Assembly (NCBI GenBank): GCA_965247375.1
Contig: CBDFHU010000043.1
Coordinates: forward strand, 1 to 64,000
Direction of reading: 5' to 3'
DNA length: 64,000 nucleotides
DNA from: Arsenicibacter sp965247375
Lineage (GTDB): Bacteria; Bacteroidota; Bacteroidia; Cytophagales; Spirosomataceae
Made by a program: the position numbers and the translations under genes. The notes below the pieces were generated by a model. The model was given only the letters and a program-made list of their open reading frames with translations, was not told where the DNA came from and searched no databases. Positions 52,880 to 61,916 of this stretch are shown here, piece by piece; within the stretch, counting starts at the first letter, position 1; each line of letters starts with the position of its first letter.

Positions 52880-55336
52880 ATGAACAACCTGAAAGCCATA
52901 GGTAGCAGTGTGTTGGCACTGGCTGTCATTGTGGCCCTTAACCGCCCCTGGGGGACAACTCCCGCTTTTGGTCCTTTACTAAGTCCGTTCACCGGTTTCT
53001 GGCAAAATGCCGAATCCGCCACAACCAATGATCAGGCGTTTACGATCAACGGTACGCGGCAGCCGGTCACCGTTCTGTTCGATGATGTAGGCGTACCGCA
53101 TGTTTTCGCGCAGAATGATTATGATGCCTATTTCGCGCAGGGTTTTGTCACGGCGCGGGACCGCCTGTGGCAGATGGAGTTTCAGACACATGCTGCCGCC
53201 GGCCGTGTCTCTGAAATTGTCGGCGAACGGGCGCTTGAACTCGACCGCTTCAACCGGCGGATGGGGATGGGTTTCGGGGCCGAAAAAGCAGTAAAGACCA
53301 TGCTGGCAGATCCGAAAACGAAAGAAATTGTGGAGGCCTACACCGCAGGTATCAATGCCTGGATTGAGCAGCTGAAACCGGCAACTTATCCGGTAGAATA
53401 CAAACTGCTGGGATACGCGCCGGAACCCTGGACACCGATCAAATGTGCCTACCTCCTGAAACAGATGACAAGCACGCTGGCGATGGGGGCGGATGACCTC
53501 CGGATGACGAACCTGCTGAAGAAATACGGGGCAGGCGTCATCGCTGACCTGTTCCCTGATTACCCGACCCGCGAAGATCCGATTATTCCGCCGGGCACCA
53601 AATGGGATTTCAAACCGCTGCCGGTACCGGCTACGCCAAAGGACTCTGTGATGCAGAAACGCCTGCTCGGTATGTCAGCGGCAAGTTTCAGCGCCGGTCT
53701 GCTGCGTCATGACCCGTCTGTTGGCAGCAACAACTGGGCTGTCGGGGCGGAGAAGTCGGCAACCGGTTACCCGATTCTCGCCAATGACCCGCATCTTACC
53801 CTGAGCTTACCATCGATCTGGTATCAGATTCAACTTGTTACACCAACGCTCAATGTATACGGAGCTTCGTTGCCGGGAGCGCCGGGCGTCATTATCGGGT
53901 TCAATAAGAACGTTGCCTGGGGGGTGACCAATGTGGGTGCCGATGTACTGGATTTCTACACCATTCAGTTTAAGGATAATCAGCACTCGGCCTACCTGCA
54001 CGATAATCAGTGGAAACAAACGACACGGCGTATAGAACGCATCAAGGTAAAAGGAAAGCCGGACGTGGTCGATACGGTGTACTACACCCATCATGGCCCC
54101 GTGGTGTATATGGGGGCACAGAAGCCGTTCCGGCCTAATATCCCGGTAGGACACGCCGCCCGCTGGATTGCGCACGAAGCAGCTAATGACCTGTTGTGTT
54201 TCTACCAGCTCAACCGCGCCACGAATTATGATGATTACGTAAAGGCACTGGCCTATTATGCCGCTCCGGCGCAGAATTTCGTTTTTGCCGATAACAGTAA
54301 AAACATTGCTATTTCACCGAACGGCCGTTTCCCGCTAAAGTGGAAGGATCAGGGAAAGTTTATTCTGGACGGTACCAATCCGGCTTACGACTGGCAGGGC
54401 TGGATTCCGGCCGAACAGAATCCGCGGGTTAAAAATCCGCCGCGCGGCTTTGTCAGTTCGGCTAATCAGTTTTCAACCGACCCGTCTTATCCCTATTACC
54501 TGAACTGGCAGTTTGCACCGGCAGAACGCGGCCGGCGCATCAACCAGCGGCTGACAGCGATGCAGAACGCGACGGCTGACAGTCTTCGTGGCTTGCAGAA
54601 CGACAACCTGAACCTGCGGGCAGTTGATGCCTTGCCGGTGTGGATGCCGCTGGTTGAGACAAAGCGGCTGAGTGGTCCGCAGACGAAAGCCCTGGAGGTA
54701 ATCAAGGCATGGAACCGCTACAATGATGCTGATGCGGTGGGAGCCAGTATTTTCACGGTCTGGTATGAACAGTTGATGGAGTACGTCTGGAAGGACGATT
54801 TTGATGCCGGAGATACACTGCCCATGAGATACCCGAGCTTCGACCGGACTCTGACGCTTATGCAGCGGGATCCGCAGGCACGCTGGTTTGATAATGTAAA
54901 AACACCACAGCGCGAAACCATTACTGATGTGGTGACACAGGCCTTTCAGGCGGCTTGTGACTCATTGCAGAAAAAACACGGTGAATTGGGCACGGCCTGG
55001 GCATGGAGCAAGCATAAAAATACATCAATCCGTCACCTGATTCCGGGGATGGATGCGTTCAGCGCCATCGGTGTTCAGAATGGGGGAGGCGCTTCAGTGG
55101 TTAATGCTACATCCGAAAAGCACGGGCCTTCATGGCGGATGGTTGTGGCATTAGGGCAGTCACCGAAAGCATACGGGGTATATCCCGGCGGGCAGTCCGG
55201 TAATCCGGGTAGTCCGTTGTACCAGAATATGATTCAGACATGGGCCGACGGCAAACTGAACGAATTGCTTTATTTACAGCAGGCTACCGATAAGCATCCC
55301 CGTTTAGCCTACAAGTTAGTCTTACAACAACGATAA
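52880..55336 (+). CDS. Penicillin acylase family Ntn hydrolase (paralogue 2)
   Basis: 818 residues from the ATG at 52880. N-terminal hydrophobic segment (AIGSSVLALAVIVALN) acts as signal or anchor. Catalytic Ser283 in PSVGSNNWAVGAEK follows the usual autocatalytic cut site. Also DDVGVPHVFAQNDYDAYFAQGF and NDPHLTLSLPSIWYQIQ. Similar in layout but only moderately to the enzyme at 36589. Acyl-amide hydrolase in the periplasm; AHL or beta-lactam side-chain specificity cannot be inferred. Followed after seven bases by a small membrane protein. Confidence 0.9.
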   Translation: MNNLKAIGSSVLALAVIVALNRPWGTTPAFGPLLSPFTGFWQNAESATTNDQAFTINGTRQPVTVLFDDVGVPHVFAQNDYDAYFAQGFVTARDRLWQMEFQTHAAAGRVSEIVGERALELDRFNRRMGMGFGAEKAVKTMLADPKTKEIVEAYTAGINAWIEQLKPATYPVEYKLLGYAPEPWTPIKCAYLLKQMTSTLAMGADDLRMTNLLKKYGAGVIADLFPDYPTREDPIIPPGTKWDFKPLPVPATPKDSVMQKRLLGMSAASFSAGLLRHDPSVGSNNWAVGAEKSATGYPILANDPHLTLSLPSIWYQIQLVTPTLNVYGASLPGAPGVIIGFNKNVAWGVTNVGADVLDFYTIQFKDNQHSAYLHDNQWKQTTRRIERIKVKGKPDVVDTVYYTHHGPVVYMGAQKPFRPNIPVGHAARWIAHEAANDLLCFYQLNRATNYDDYVKALAYYAAPAQNFVFADNSKNIAISPNGRFPLKWKDQGKFILDGTNPAYDWQGWIPAEQNPRVKNPPRGFVSSANQFSTDPSYPYYLNWQFAPAERGRRINQRLTAMQNATADSLRGLQNDNLNLRAVDALPVWMPLVETKRLSGPQTKALEVIKAWNRYNDADAVGASIFTVWYEQLMEYVWKDDFDAGDTLPMRYPSFDRTLTLMQRDPQARWFDNVKTPQRETITDVVTQAFQAACDSLQKKHGELGTAWAWSKHKNTSIRHLIPGMDAFSAIGVQNGGGASVVNATSEKHGPSWRMVVALGQSPKAYGVYPGGQSGNPGSPLYQNMIQTWADGKLNELLYLQQATDKHPRLAYKLVLQQR

Positions 55337-55343
55337 ATTCATT

Positions 55344-55712
55344 ATGCGACTGATTCTGATTATCGCCGTGTTAAGTTTTGTGGCTCAGCTCCTGTTACCC
55401 TGGTGGAGTCTGGCGCTGGTTGCCGCAGGTACCTGCAGCTGGTTAGGGCAGAAGGCCGGTCAGTCTTTCGGGCAGGCGTTCATCGGAGCGGCGCTCGTAT
55501 GGGCCGGTTATGCTTTGCTGATCCATTTTCAGACGGCAGGGATCATGACAAGCCGTATGAACCAGCTGATCTTTAAAAGCGGCTCACCCGCAGGAATATT
55601 GCTTTTGGTGCCGTTTGTTGCGGGTCTGGTTGCCGGTTTAGCCGGGCTGGCGGGGTATTACATCCGGCAGGCAATGGCGCCCTCACAACAAATCGTAAGT
55701 AAAAGGGCGTAA
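55344..55712 (+). CDS. Small integral membrane protein
   Basis: 122 residues with about three or four hydrophobic segments (LIIAVLSFVAQLLLPWWSLALVAAGTC, FIGAALVWAGYALLIHF, GILLLVPFVAGLVAGLAGLAGYY). No recognised family. Starts seven bases after the penicillin acylase gene, so it is probably co-transcribed with it and may be linked in function. Confidence 0.7.
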   Translation: MRLILIIAVLSFVAQLLLPWWSLALVAAGTCSWLGQKAGQSFGQAFIGAALVWAGYALLIHFQTAGIMTSRMNQLIFKSGSPAGILLLVPFVAGLVAGLAGLAGYYIRQAMAPSQQIVSKRA

Positions 55713-55771
55713 TTAGGCAATGATTTTGATAATTTTGTAGAAACTATTAATAATAACTAACTGATTATCTC

Positions 55772-56374
55772 GTGAAGAACGCTTCGTTGATTCTGAACAT
55801 CGTACTGGCTGTTGCCGTCGCTGTACTGTATTATCTGCATTTTAAAGGGACCCCCTCACAAGAACCAACAGCAACAGCTGTACCTACCGAATCGAAAGGT
55901 AAATCGATTGTTTACGTCAACGTTGACTCCCTGCTGACCAGATACGATTTCTTTAAGGACACCCAGAAAGTGCTTGAAAGCAAGCGGTTTCAATTAGATA
56001 ACGACCTGAATACAAAAGGCCGTAACCTGCAGAACAAAGCCGCTTTCTTCCAGCAGCGTGCACAAACCATGACGATGGATCAGGCACGGGCTACCGAAGC
56101 CGCCCTCCAGAAAGAGCAACAGGAATTACTGCAATACCGTGAGCGTGCAGCCCAGCAGCTGGCGGTTGATGAGCAGAAAAAGAACGAAGAGCTCTACAAC
56201 AAGATTTTTGAGTACCTGAAGAAATACAATAAAGAAAATAAATACGAGTTTGTATTAGGCTACACTAAAGGCGGCGGAATTCTTTTTGCTGATGCACCCA
56301 ATGATGTAACCAAAAAGGTACTCGAAGGATTGAATAAAGAATACAAGTCAACTCAGGAGGCAGCGAAGAAATAA
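55772..56374 (+). CDS. OmpH/Skp-like periplasmic chaperone
   Basis: 200 residues, GTG start at 55772. N-terminal membrane anchor (ASLILNIVLAVAVAVLYYL) rather than a cleaved signal. The remaining part has the OmpH layout: IVYVNVDSLLTRYDFFKDTQ, a long charged coiled coil to about residue 150, then FVLGYTKGGGILFADAPNDVT. OmpH/Skp proteins escort outer-membrane proteins. A TAATTTTG -7 box is at 55730-55737, about 42 bases upstream of the start. Confidence 0.85.
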   Translation: MKNASLILNIVLAVAVAVLYYLHFKGTPSQEPTATAVPTESKGKSIVYVNVDSLLTRYDFFKDTQKVLESKRFQLDNDLNTKGRNLQNKAAFFQQRAQTMTMDQARATEAALQKEQQELLQYRERAAQQLAVDEQKKNEELYNKIFEYLKKYNKENKYEFVLGYTKGGGILFADAPNDVTKKVLEGLNKEYKSTQEAAKK

Positions 56375-56424
56375 TTTCGCTAAATTTGAAACAGAGGAAA
56401 CCGTTTGAGAGTACTTTACGTATA

Positions 56425-56712
56425 TCAAAGGCAGTGCTTTGTGAAATAACAAAAAAATGGTATTATTTTTGTTAGAATCAAAACATACTCAATGGTGTAT
56501 TTTTGAATACCCGGTATGCTTTGCAAAACATTGAATATATTGTATTCTTTCGGGATATAGGCAGATAAAATTAGATAGGCACAATTATTGCTTGTATTTT
56601 TTTTAGAATAATCTGCTTTTTCTTCATAGATAAAGATATCGCCTGGAAGGTATCGATGCTGTATCAGGTCTTGAGGCTGTGACTTTGGTACCGTTTTCAA
56701 CAACGAACGCAT
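56425..56712 (-). CDS. Doubtful AT-rich reading frame
   Basis: 95 residues (MRSLLKTVPKSQPQDLIQHR and onward), hydrophobic end (LTKIIPFFCYFTK). Composition is very AT-rich, unlike flanking genes, and no family is recognised. It lies alone in the 450-base gap between ompH-like and smpB genes, antisense to them. It may be a chance frame, a decayed gene or a transferred fragment. Confidence 0.25.
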   Translation of the reverse strand: MRSLLKTVPKSQPQDLIQHRYLPGDIFIYEEKADYSKKNTSNNCAYLILSAYIPKEYNIFNVLQSIPGIQKYTIEYVLILTKIIPFFCYFTKHCL

Positions 56713-56824
56713 CGATCCTCCGGGCGTCTTTTTTTGTTATTCACTACATTTCCGGCTTTCTGCGAACCTCCGCCGTTTTTCTTCGTTTAATTAAGGTATT
56801 GTTTATCCTCATTAATCAGTCAAT

Positions 56825-57286
56825 ATGGCATCTGCAGCTATTGCAAAAGAAGTAAATATCAAAAATCGCAGAGCTTCTTTTGAGTATTATTTTATTGATA
56901 CATATACCGCCGGCCTTGTATTAACCGGTACCGAAATTAAGTCAATCCGGCAGGGGAAAGTTAATTTACAGGATGCTTACTGCCTGTTTCTGGGAGAAGA
57001 GCTGTTTATCCGCCAGATGAGTATTTCGGCCTACACCGAAGGTACCTACAACAACCATGAACCCCTGCGTGACCGGAAGCTGTTGCTGACCAGAAGGGAA
57101 TTGCGGAAACTGACAGAAAAACTCAAGGATCAGGGGCTGACCATTGTGCCGGTACGGCTGTATACCTCGGAACGGGGATTCGCTAAACTGGAAATTGCCC
57201 TTGCGAAAGGAAAAAAGCTTTACGATAAACGCGACAGCATCAAAGAGCGTGAGGCAGAGCGCAGTATGCAGCGGGAGCGATACTAG
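56825..57286 (+). CDS. smpB: SsrA-binding protein SmpB
   Basis: 153 residues. Partner of tmRNA in ribosome rescue. Signature: KNRRASFEYYFIDTYTAGLVLTGTEIKSIRQGKVNLQDAYC, then NNHEPLRDRKLLLTRRELRKL and the C-terminal basic tail (KLYDKRDSIKEREAERSMQRERY). The start at 56825 follows a long AT-rich gap. tmRNA itself is not in the window. Confidence 0.95.
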   Translation: MASAAIAKEVNIKNRRASFEYYFIDTYTAGLVLTGTEIKSIRQGKVNLQDAYCLFLGEELFIRQMSISAYTEGTYNNHEPLRDRKLLLTRRELRKLTEKLKDQGLTIVPVRLYTSERGFAKLEIALAKGKKLYDKRDSIKEREAERSMQRERY

Positions 57287-57406
57287 CTTGTTAAGTAAAA
57301 AATACGTTTTGCCTGAGGTCCAATTAAATAATTTAACGCACAGAACATCTTGTGGAAATGTGGATAACTCTGTAAATTGCTAAAAAACAGAATGTCTTAA
57401 CCACAT

Positions 57407-57922
57407 ATGGGCAGGAAAGTATTAATCTTAAACCAAGACTATAGTGCGCTTAGTATCTGTTCCGTTCCGAAAGCATTTTTGCTTGTTTATCTGGACAAGG
57501 CCGAACTCGTTGCTGAATCTGATCAGTTCAAGCTCCGTACGGTTCAGGCTGAGTTTCCGATGCCAACCGTAATCCGTCTGCACCGGTATGTACACCTGCC
57601 TTATAAAGGTGTCATGCTGACCCGGCAGAACATTTTCAAGCGGGACGGGCACCGGTGTCAGTACTGTGGTACGACAGAAGACCTGACGTTAGATCACGTG
57701 ATGCCGAAATCGAGGGGAGGAAAAACGAACTGGGATAATCTGACAACGGCCTGTAAACGCTGCAATTCTAAAAAAGGGGACTACACACCCGAAGAAGCTA
57801 ATCTGAATATCCGGCAACGTCCGTTTAAGCCGTCTTTCCTGCTTTTCCTGCGTGAATTTTCGGGCGCTGTCGATGCCAGCTGGATGCCGTTTATTGCAAA
57901 ACGGGAGCGCCGGTATGATTAA
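57407..57922 (+). CDS. HNH endonuclease
   Basis: 171 residues. Zinc-type HNH domain: CQYCGTTEDLTLDHVMPKSRGGKTNWDNLTTACKRCNSKKGD, with two CxxC metal pairs and the His-Asn catalytic core. N-terminal VLILNQDYSALSICSVPKAFLLVYLDKAELV is a common feature of the family in Bacteroidota. Function (restriction, repair or homing) unknown. Stands alone before a large hairpin. Confidence 0.88.
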   Translation: MGRKVLILNQDYSALSICSVPKAFLLVYLDKAELVAESDQFKLRTVQAEFPMPTVIRLHRYVHLPYKGVMLTRQNIFKRDGHRCQYCGTTEDLTLDHVMPKSRGGKTNWDNLTTACKRCNSKKGDYTPEEANLNIRQRPFKPSFLLFLREFSGAVDASWMPFIAKRERRYD

Positions 57923-57953
57923 GGGGTAACAAAACACACAAGGCTTTCGCAAC

Positions 57954-58013
57954 GGGGCTGTCAGCCGGCTAAGAATGAGACTGATGACTCATCTTTAGCC
58001 GGCTGACAGCCCC
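57954..58013. promoter_or_regulatory. Perfect 19-bp hairpin upstream of rpsA
   Basis: Arms 57954-57972 and 57995-58013 (GGGGCTGTCAGCCGGCTAA and its reverse complement) are perfect; the loop region has an inner ATGAG/CTCAT stem. It lies between the HNH gene and rpsA, followed by no T-run. It could terminate the HNH gene, be a REP-like element, or act before the rpsA promoter. Confidence 0.6.
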
Positions 58014-58078
58014 GGCCATTTATTCCTGAAACTCAAACGCTTTTTATGCCAAAAGAACTTTTGTTGCGAAAAAAAGCT

Positions 58079-58086
58079 TACCTTTG
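58079..58086 (+). promoter_or_regulatory. Putative -7 box of the rpsA promoter
   Basis: TACCTTTG fits TAnnTTTG, with TTTTG about 15 bases upstream (shorter than usual). About 92 bases before the rpsA start, leaving room for a leader involved in S1 autoregulation. Confidence 0.5.
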
Positions 58087-58177
58087 CAGTCCTTTTTACA
58101 AGATGTAAAACTAAAATTCAGACTGCCATTTGACCCACAGTCTGATGTAGGTAAGAGGGTCAAGCAACCAAACATTT

Positions 58178-59962
58178 ATGAGCAAAACGCAGAAAAGCGA
58201 CAATCTGCCAGAATTTGACTGGGACCGGGCAGATAACAAAGGATTCGGTAGCGGGTATACGGCTGACGAACGCAGCCGCATGGAACAACTTTACAACGAC
58301 ACACTGTCGCAGGTAAACGAAAAAGAAGTTGTTATGGGCACCGTGGTCGGGATTACAGATCGTGAAGTGATCCTGAACATTGGTTTCAAGTCAGACGGTT
58401 TAGTTCCTGCTTCAGAATTCCGGGATTTGCCGGACCTGAAAATGGGTGACGAAGTTGAAGTTTACGTAGAAAACCAGGAAGACCCGAACGGGCAGCTGGT
58501 GCTGTCTCGTAAGAAAGCCAAGGTGATCACTGCATGGCAAAAAATTCAGAAGGCTCTGGACGAAGACCTCATTATCGATGGTTTCGTGAAGCGCCGGACG
58601 AAGGGTGGTCTGATTGTAGATATTTACAGTATCGAAGCATTCTTGCCAGGTTCGCAGATCGACGTGAAACCAATCCGCGATTTCGACATCTTCGTTGGTA
58701 AGAAAATGGAAGTTAAGGTTGTTAAGATCAACTATGCGAACGACAACGTGGTTGTATCGCACAAAGTACTGATCGAGAAAGACCTTGAAGCACAGCGTAC
58801 GCAGATCCTGAACAACCTTGAGAAAGGTCAGGTACTGGAAGGCGTTATCAAGAACATGACCAATTTCGGTGTGTTCATCGACCTTGGTGGTGTCGACGGT
58901 CTGTTGCACATTACGGATATTTCATGGGGCCGTATCAACCACCCGTCAGAAGTACTGCACCTCGATCAGCGTGTGAACGTTGTTGTGCTTGACTTCGATG
59001 AGGACAAAAAGCGGATCTCATTAGGTATGAAACAACTGCAGGCTCATCCTTGGGATGCACTTGCTGAAGATATCCAGGTTGGCTCGAAAGTGAAGGGCCG
59101 GATCGTTAACGTAGCTGACTACGGTGCGTTCCTGGAAATCATGCCGGGCGTTGAAGGCTTGATCCACGTTTCTGAAATGTCATGGTCACAGCACCTGCGT
59201 AACCCACAGGAATTCCTGAAAGTGGGTGACGAAGTAGAAGCTGTTGTCCTGACACTGGATCGTGCCGAGCGTAAAATGTCACTGGGCATCAAGCAACTGA
59301 CAGAAGATCCCTGGACTCGTCCGGAACTGCGTGCTAAATACGCCGTTGGTACGAAGCACAAAGGTGTTGTACGTAACCTGACTAACTTCGGTCTGTTCCT
59401 TGAACTGGAAGAAGGTATCGATGGTCTGGTACACGTATCTGATCTGTCATGGACTAAAAAGATCAAGCATCCTTCTGATTTCATCAAAGTTGGTGAAGAA
59501 CTGGAAGTAATCGTGCTTGAACTGGACGTTGAAAACCGTCGTCTTGCGTTAGGTCACAAGCAGCTGGAAGAGAACCCGTGGGATACATTTGAGTCAGTAT
59601 TCTATGTTGGTTCAACGCACCGTTGCACTATCCTGAGCAAAAATGATAAAGTAGCTACTCTGGAACTGCCATATGGTATCGAAGGTTTCTGCTCAATCAA
59701 AAACCTCGGCAAAGAAGACGGTTCACTGGCAGAACCTGGTGAGTCACTCGACTTCAAAGTAACCGAGTTCTCGAAAGAAGAGAAACGCATCATGCTGTCT
59801 CACACAAAGACATGGCAGGAAAAAGACGAGCCTAAGAAAGAAGCGAAGCCTAAAGCTCCGAAAGCTGAAAAAGCGGCTCCTGCTCAGGCAGAACGTGGTG
59901 CTACATTAGGTGATCTGGATGCACTGGCTGCATTGAAAGAGCAACTGGAAGGTAAAAAATAA
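58178..59962 (+). CDS. rpsA: 30S ribosomal protein S1
   Basis: 594 residues with six S1 RNA-binding repeats. Repeat signatures: GTVVGITDREVILNIGFKSDGLVPASEF, then GVIKNMTNFGVFIDLGGVDGLLHITDISWGRINHPSEVL, GRIVNVADYGAFLEIMPGVEGLIHVSEMSW and GVVRNLTNFGLFLELEEGIDGLVHVSDLSW. The last part is a Lys/Ala/Pro-rich tail. Binds mRNA leaders at the 30S platform. Codon use is that of a highly expressed gene. Confidence 0.97.
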   Translation: MSKTQKSDNLPEFDWDRADNKGFGSGYTADERSRMEQLYNDTLSQVNEKEVVMGTVVGITDREVILNIGFKSDGLVPASEFRDLPDLKMGDEVEVYVENQEDPNGQLVLSRKKAKVITAWQKIQKALDEDLIIDGFVKRRTKGGLIVDIYSIEAFLPGSQIDVKPIRDFDIFVGKKMEVKVVKINYANDNVVVSHKVLIEKDLEAQRTQILNNLEKGQVLEGVIKNMTNFGVFIDLGGVDGLLHITDISWGRINHPSEVLHLDQRVNVVVLDFDEDKKRISLGMKQLQAHPWDALAEDIQVGSKVKGRIVNVADYGAFLEIMPGVEGLIHVSEMSWSQHLRNPQEFLKVGDEVEAVVLTLDRAERKMSLGIKQLTEDPWTRPELRAKYAVGTKHKGVVRNLTNFGLFLELEEGIDGLVHVSDLSWTKKIKHPSDFIKVGEELEVIVLELDVENRRLALGHKQLEENPWDTFESVFYVGSTHRCTILSKNDKVATLELPYGIEGFCSIKNLGKEDGSLAEPGESLDFKVTEFSKEEKRIMLSHTKTWQEKDEPKKEAKPKAPKAEKAAPAQAERGATLGDLDALAALKEQLEGKK

Positions 59963-59998
59963 ACAGTAACCGGTGGCCTTCGGGCAGAGGTTGCAAAG

Positions 59999-60063
59999 AA
60001 AGGTCGGATTAGTCGGCGAAACAGACATTGTCTCAGCGCTGCCAGATCCGGCCTTTTATTTTT
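59999..60063 (+). terminator. Terminator after rpsA
   Basis: AAAGGTCGGAT and ATCCGGCCTTT form a stem (one G-U pair) around a loop with further local pairing, followed by TATTTTTT. Confidence 0.7.
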
Positions 60064-60084
60064 TGCGATATTTTCGGGCGGATA

Positions 60085-60115
60085 TTGTGAAAAAAACAAT
60101 TTTCTTCTAGTTTTG
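60085..60115 (+). promoter_or_regulatory. Promoter of tRNA-Cys
   Basis: TTG (60085-60087), a 20-base spacer and TAGTTTTG (60108-60115) match the Bacteroidota consensus. The tRNA starts 40 bases later. Confidence 0.65.
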
Positions 60116-60155
60116 CAGTCCCATTCGACAGCGATGACGGATGCGACATACAAAA

Positions 60156-60226
60156 GGTTCCGTGGCCGAGTGGCTAGGCAGAGGTCTGCAAAACCTTCTA
60201 CAGCGGTTCGAATCCGCTCGGAACCT
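60156..60226 (+). tRNA. tRNA-Cys (anticodon GCA)
   Basis: 71-base cloverleaf: acceptor GGTTCCG/CGGAACC, anticodon loop CTGCAAA with GCA, T-arm GCGGTTCGAATCCGC, and T as discriminator base 73, the Cys identity base. CCA is not encoded. A terminator follows. Confidence 0.95.
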
Positions 60227-60231
60227 CAACT

Positions 60232-60269
60232 ATCCCTGTATTGACAGTAAGTCGGTACAGGGATTTTTA
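60232..60269 (+). terminator. Terminator after tRNA-Cys
   Basis: ATCCCTGTA and TACAGGGAT form a stem followed by a T-run. Confidence 0.8.
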
Positions 60270-60485
60270 TTTTGCGCCATTTTGTAACTGAAATCATAAT
60301 TATAAAAAATGTTTATATGAATAAAATAATGATAGAATCGTTGAATTAATTAATCGTAGAAAAAGTTATTTTTTACAAAGAAAAATTGGATAAACGGTAA
60401 GAAAAACGCGACAGGATGTTGCCAATCAGCCAGTTGCTTAGAAAAGTTATAAATAAAGGTGCTATGGAAAATAAAAAAACCATTT
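60270..60485. other. AT-rich intergenic stretch, no gene seen
   Basis: No frame with coding character and no RNA gene was seen. The stretch is A/T-rich and lies between the tRNA terminator and the actA promoter. Confidence 0.5.
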
Positions 60486-60517
60486 TTTGACTGAATAGCA
60501 ATCCTGCATTACTTTTG
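60486..60517 (+). promoter_or_regulatory. Promoter of the Alternative Complex III operon
   Basis: TTTG (60486-60489), exactly 20 bases, then TACTTTTG (60510-60517): the full Bacteroidota consensus. Transcription should start near 60524, which rules out the frame start at 60515. Confidence 0.72.
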
Positions 60518-60544
60518 TGTGCCAATAATAAGTTGGTAAAAAGT

Positions 60545-61861
60545 ATGTATCAACAGTCAATGAATAAGCAATTTGCAATGAGTCGCTTATCGACGTTTTG
60601 CGGAGCATTCGCTCTGTCACTGGCAATCCTGGTTGGTAGTGGTCAGGCAATGGCGCAGGACTCGGCTGCCGGAGGAGATCCGGCTGCGGCTACTTCGGCT
60701 CCCGCCGGTGGTGGCGGAGACGTAGAAAAAGGGAAGTCGTTGTTCACTAACAACTGTGCCCAATGTCATGCTGCTTCCGATGAAGTGGTTGTCGGTCCTG
60801 GTCTGAAAGGAGTTCGTCAGCGTACACCTGGCGAAGACTGGCTTAAAAAATGGATCCGTAATTCACAGGCCGTTGTGGCTAGTGGAGATGCGTACGCAGT
60901 AGGCGTGTACAACAAGTTTAATAAAATCGCAATGTCTAGCTTCCCGAACCTGTCGGACTCAGACATTACGAGCATTCTGGATTACATTGATTCAGCAAAC
61001 GCGGCTCCGGCTGCTGCTGCCACAACGGCTGCTCCGGCTGCCGGCGGACAAGCTGCTGCCGCAGCAACTTCTGAATCACCTTCAAACTTGTTTACGTTTG
61101 TACTGGTTGCTTTACTGGTTGTGATGTTACTTGTATTGGGCGTGCTGCTCGCGATTGTATCAATCCTGTCTAAGGCGGTTGCACCTGCCGGTGGCGAAGG
61201 TACAACTGAGGTGCCGTTCATGCAGCGTCTTCGGGAAGGCTTGACAAACACAATCAACAATCCGGTTATCCGTTCAATTGTGATCTGGATTTTCCTGTTT
61301 GTCGTTGTTAAGTCAACGCTTGACGGCCTGTACGGTATCGGTATCCAGCAGGGATATGCACCGAAACAGCCAATCGCGTACTCACACAAGCTGCATGCCG
61401 GTCAATACAAAATTGACTGTAACTACTGCCATACAGGGGCAAACCGCGGTAAATCGGCAACGATTCCTTCGGCAAACATTTGTATGAACTGCCACGGAGT
61501 CATCAAAAAAGAATCGCCGGAAATTCAGAAAATCTACGCCGCTGTCGAGCAGAACCGTCCTATCGAATGGATCCGCGTTCACAACCTGCCTGATCTGGCG
61601 TACTTCAATCACGCACAGCACGCCAATGTCGGTAATATCCAGTGCCAGACATGCCACGGCGAGATTGAAAAAATGGAAGTAGTTGAACAGCGCTCATCAT
61701 TAACCATGGGCTGGTGTATCGACTGCCACCGTAAAACTGAAGTTAACACAAAAGACAACGCTTATTACGACAAGCTGGTTGCCCTGCACCGTAAGGAAAG
61801 CAAAGAGCCGCTTAAAGTGGCCAACATTGGTGGTCTGGAGTGTTCAAAATGCCACTATTAA
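60545..61861 (+). CDS. actA: Alternative Complex III multiheme cytochrome c subunit (ActA-like)
   Basis: 438 residues from the ATG at 60545 (60560 is also possible). Signal peptide ends QAMAQ. N-terminal monoheme domain with CAQCH. Then an Ala/Pro-rich linker and two membrane helices (FTFVLVALLVVMLLVLGVLL; IRSIVIWIFLFVVVKSTLDG). The C-terminal pentaheme part has CNYCH, CMNCH, CQTCH, CIDCH and CSKCH, giving six haem sites in total. In characterised ACIII, ActA has five haems and a separate ActE has one; the extra N-terminal domain here looks like a fusion. The complex oxidises quinol and passes electrons to cytochrome oxidase. Confidence 0.88.
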   Translation: MYQQSMNKQFAMSRLSTFCGAFALSLAILVGSGQAMAQDSAAGGDPAAATSAPAGGGGDVEKGKSLFTNNCAQCHAASDEVVVGPGLKGVRQRTPGEDWLKKWIRNSQAVVASGDAYAVGVYNKFNKIAMSSFPNLSDSDITSILDYIDSANAAPAAAATTAAPAAGGQAAAAATSESPSNLFTFVLVALLVVMLLVLGVLLAIVSILSKAVAPAGGEGTTEVPFMQRLREGLTNTINNPVIRSIVIWIFLFVVVKSTLDGLYGIGIQQGYAPKQPIAYSHKLHAGQYKIDCNYCHTGANRGKSATIPSANICMNCHGVIKKESPEIQKIYAAVEQNRPIEWIRVHNLPDLAYFNHAQHANVGNIQCQTCHGEIEKMEVVEQRSSLTMGWCIDCHRKTEVNTKDNAYYDKLVALHRKESKEPLKVANIGGLECSKCHY

Positions 61862-61916
61862 TTTCCACCACTTCGGTGACTCAAAGAAAAGGGTAATCTG
61901 ACGTATTAAAGCACGC

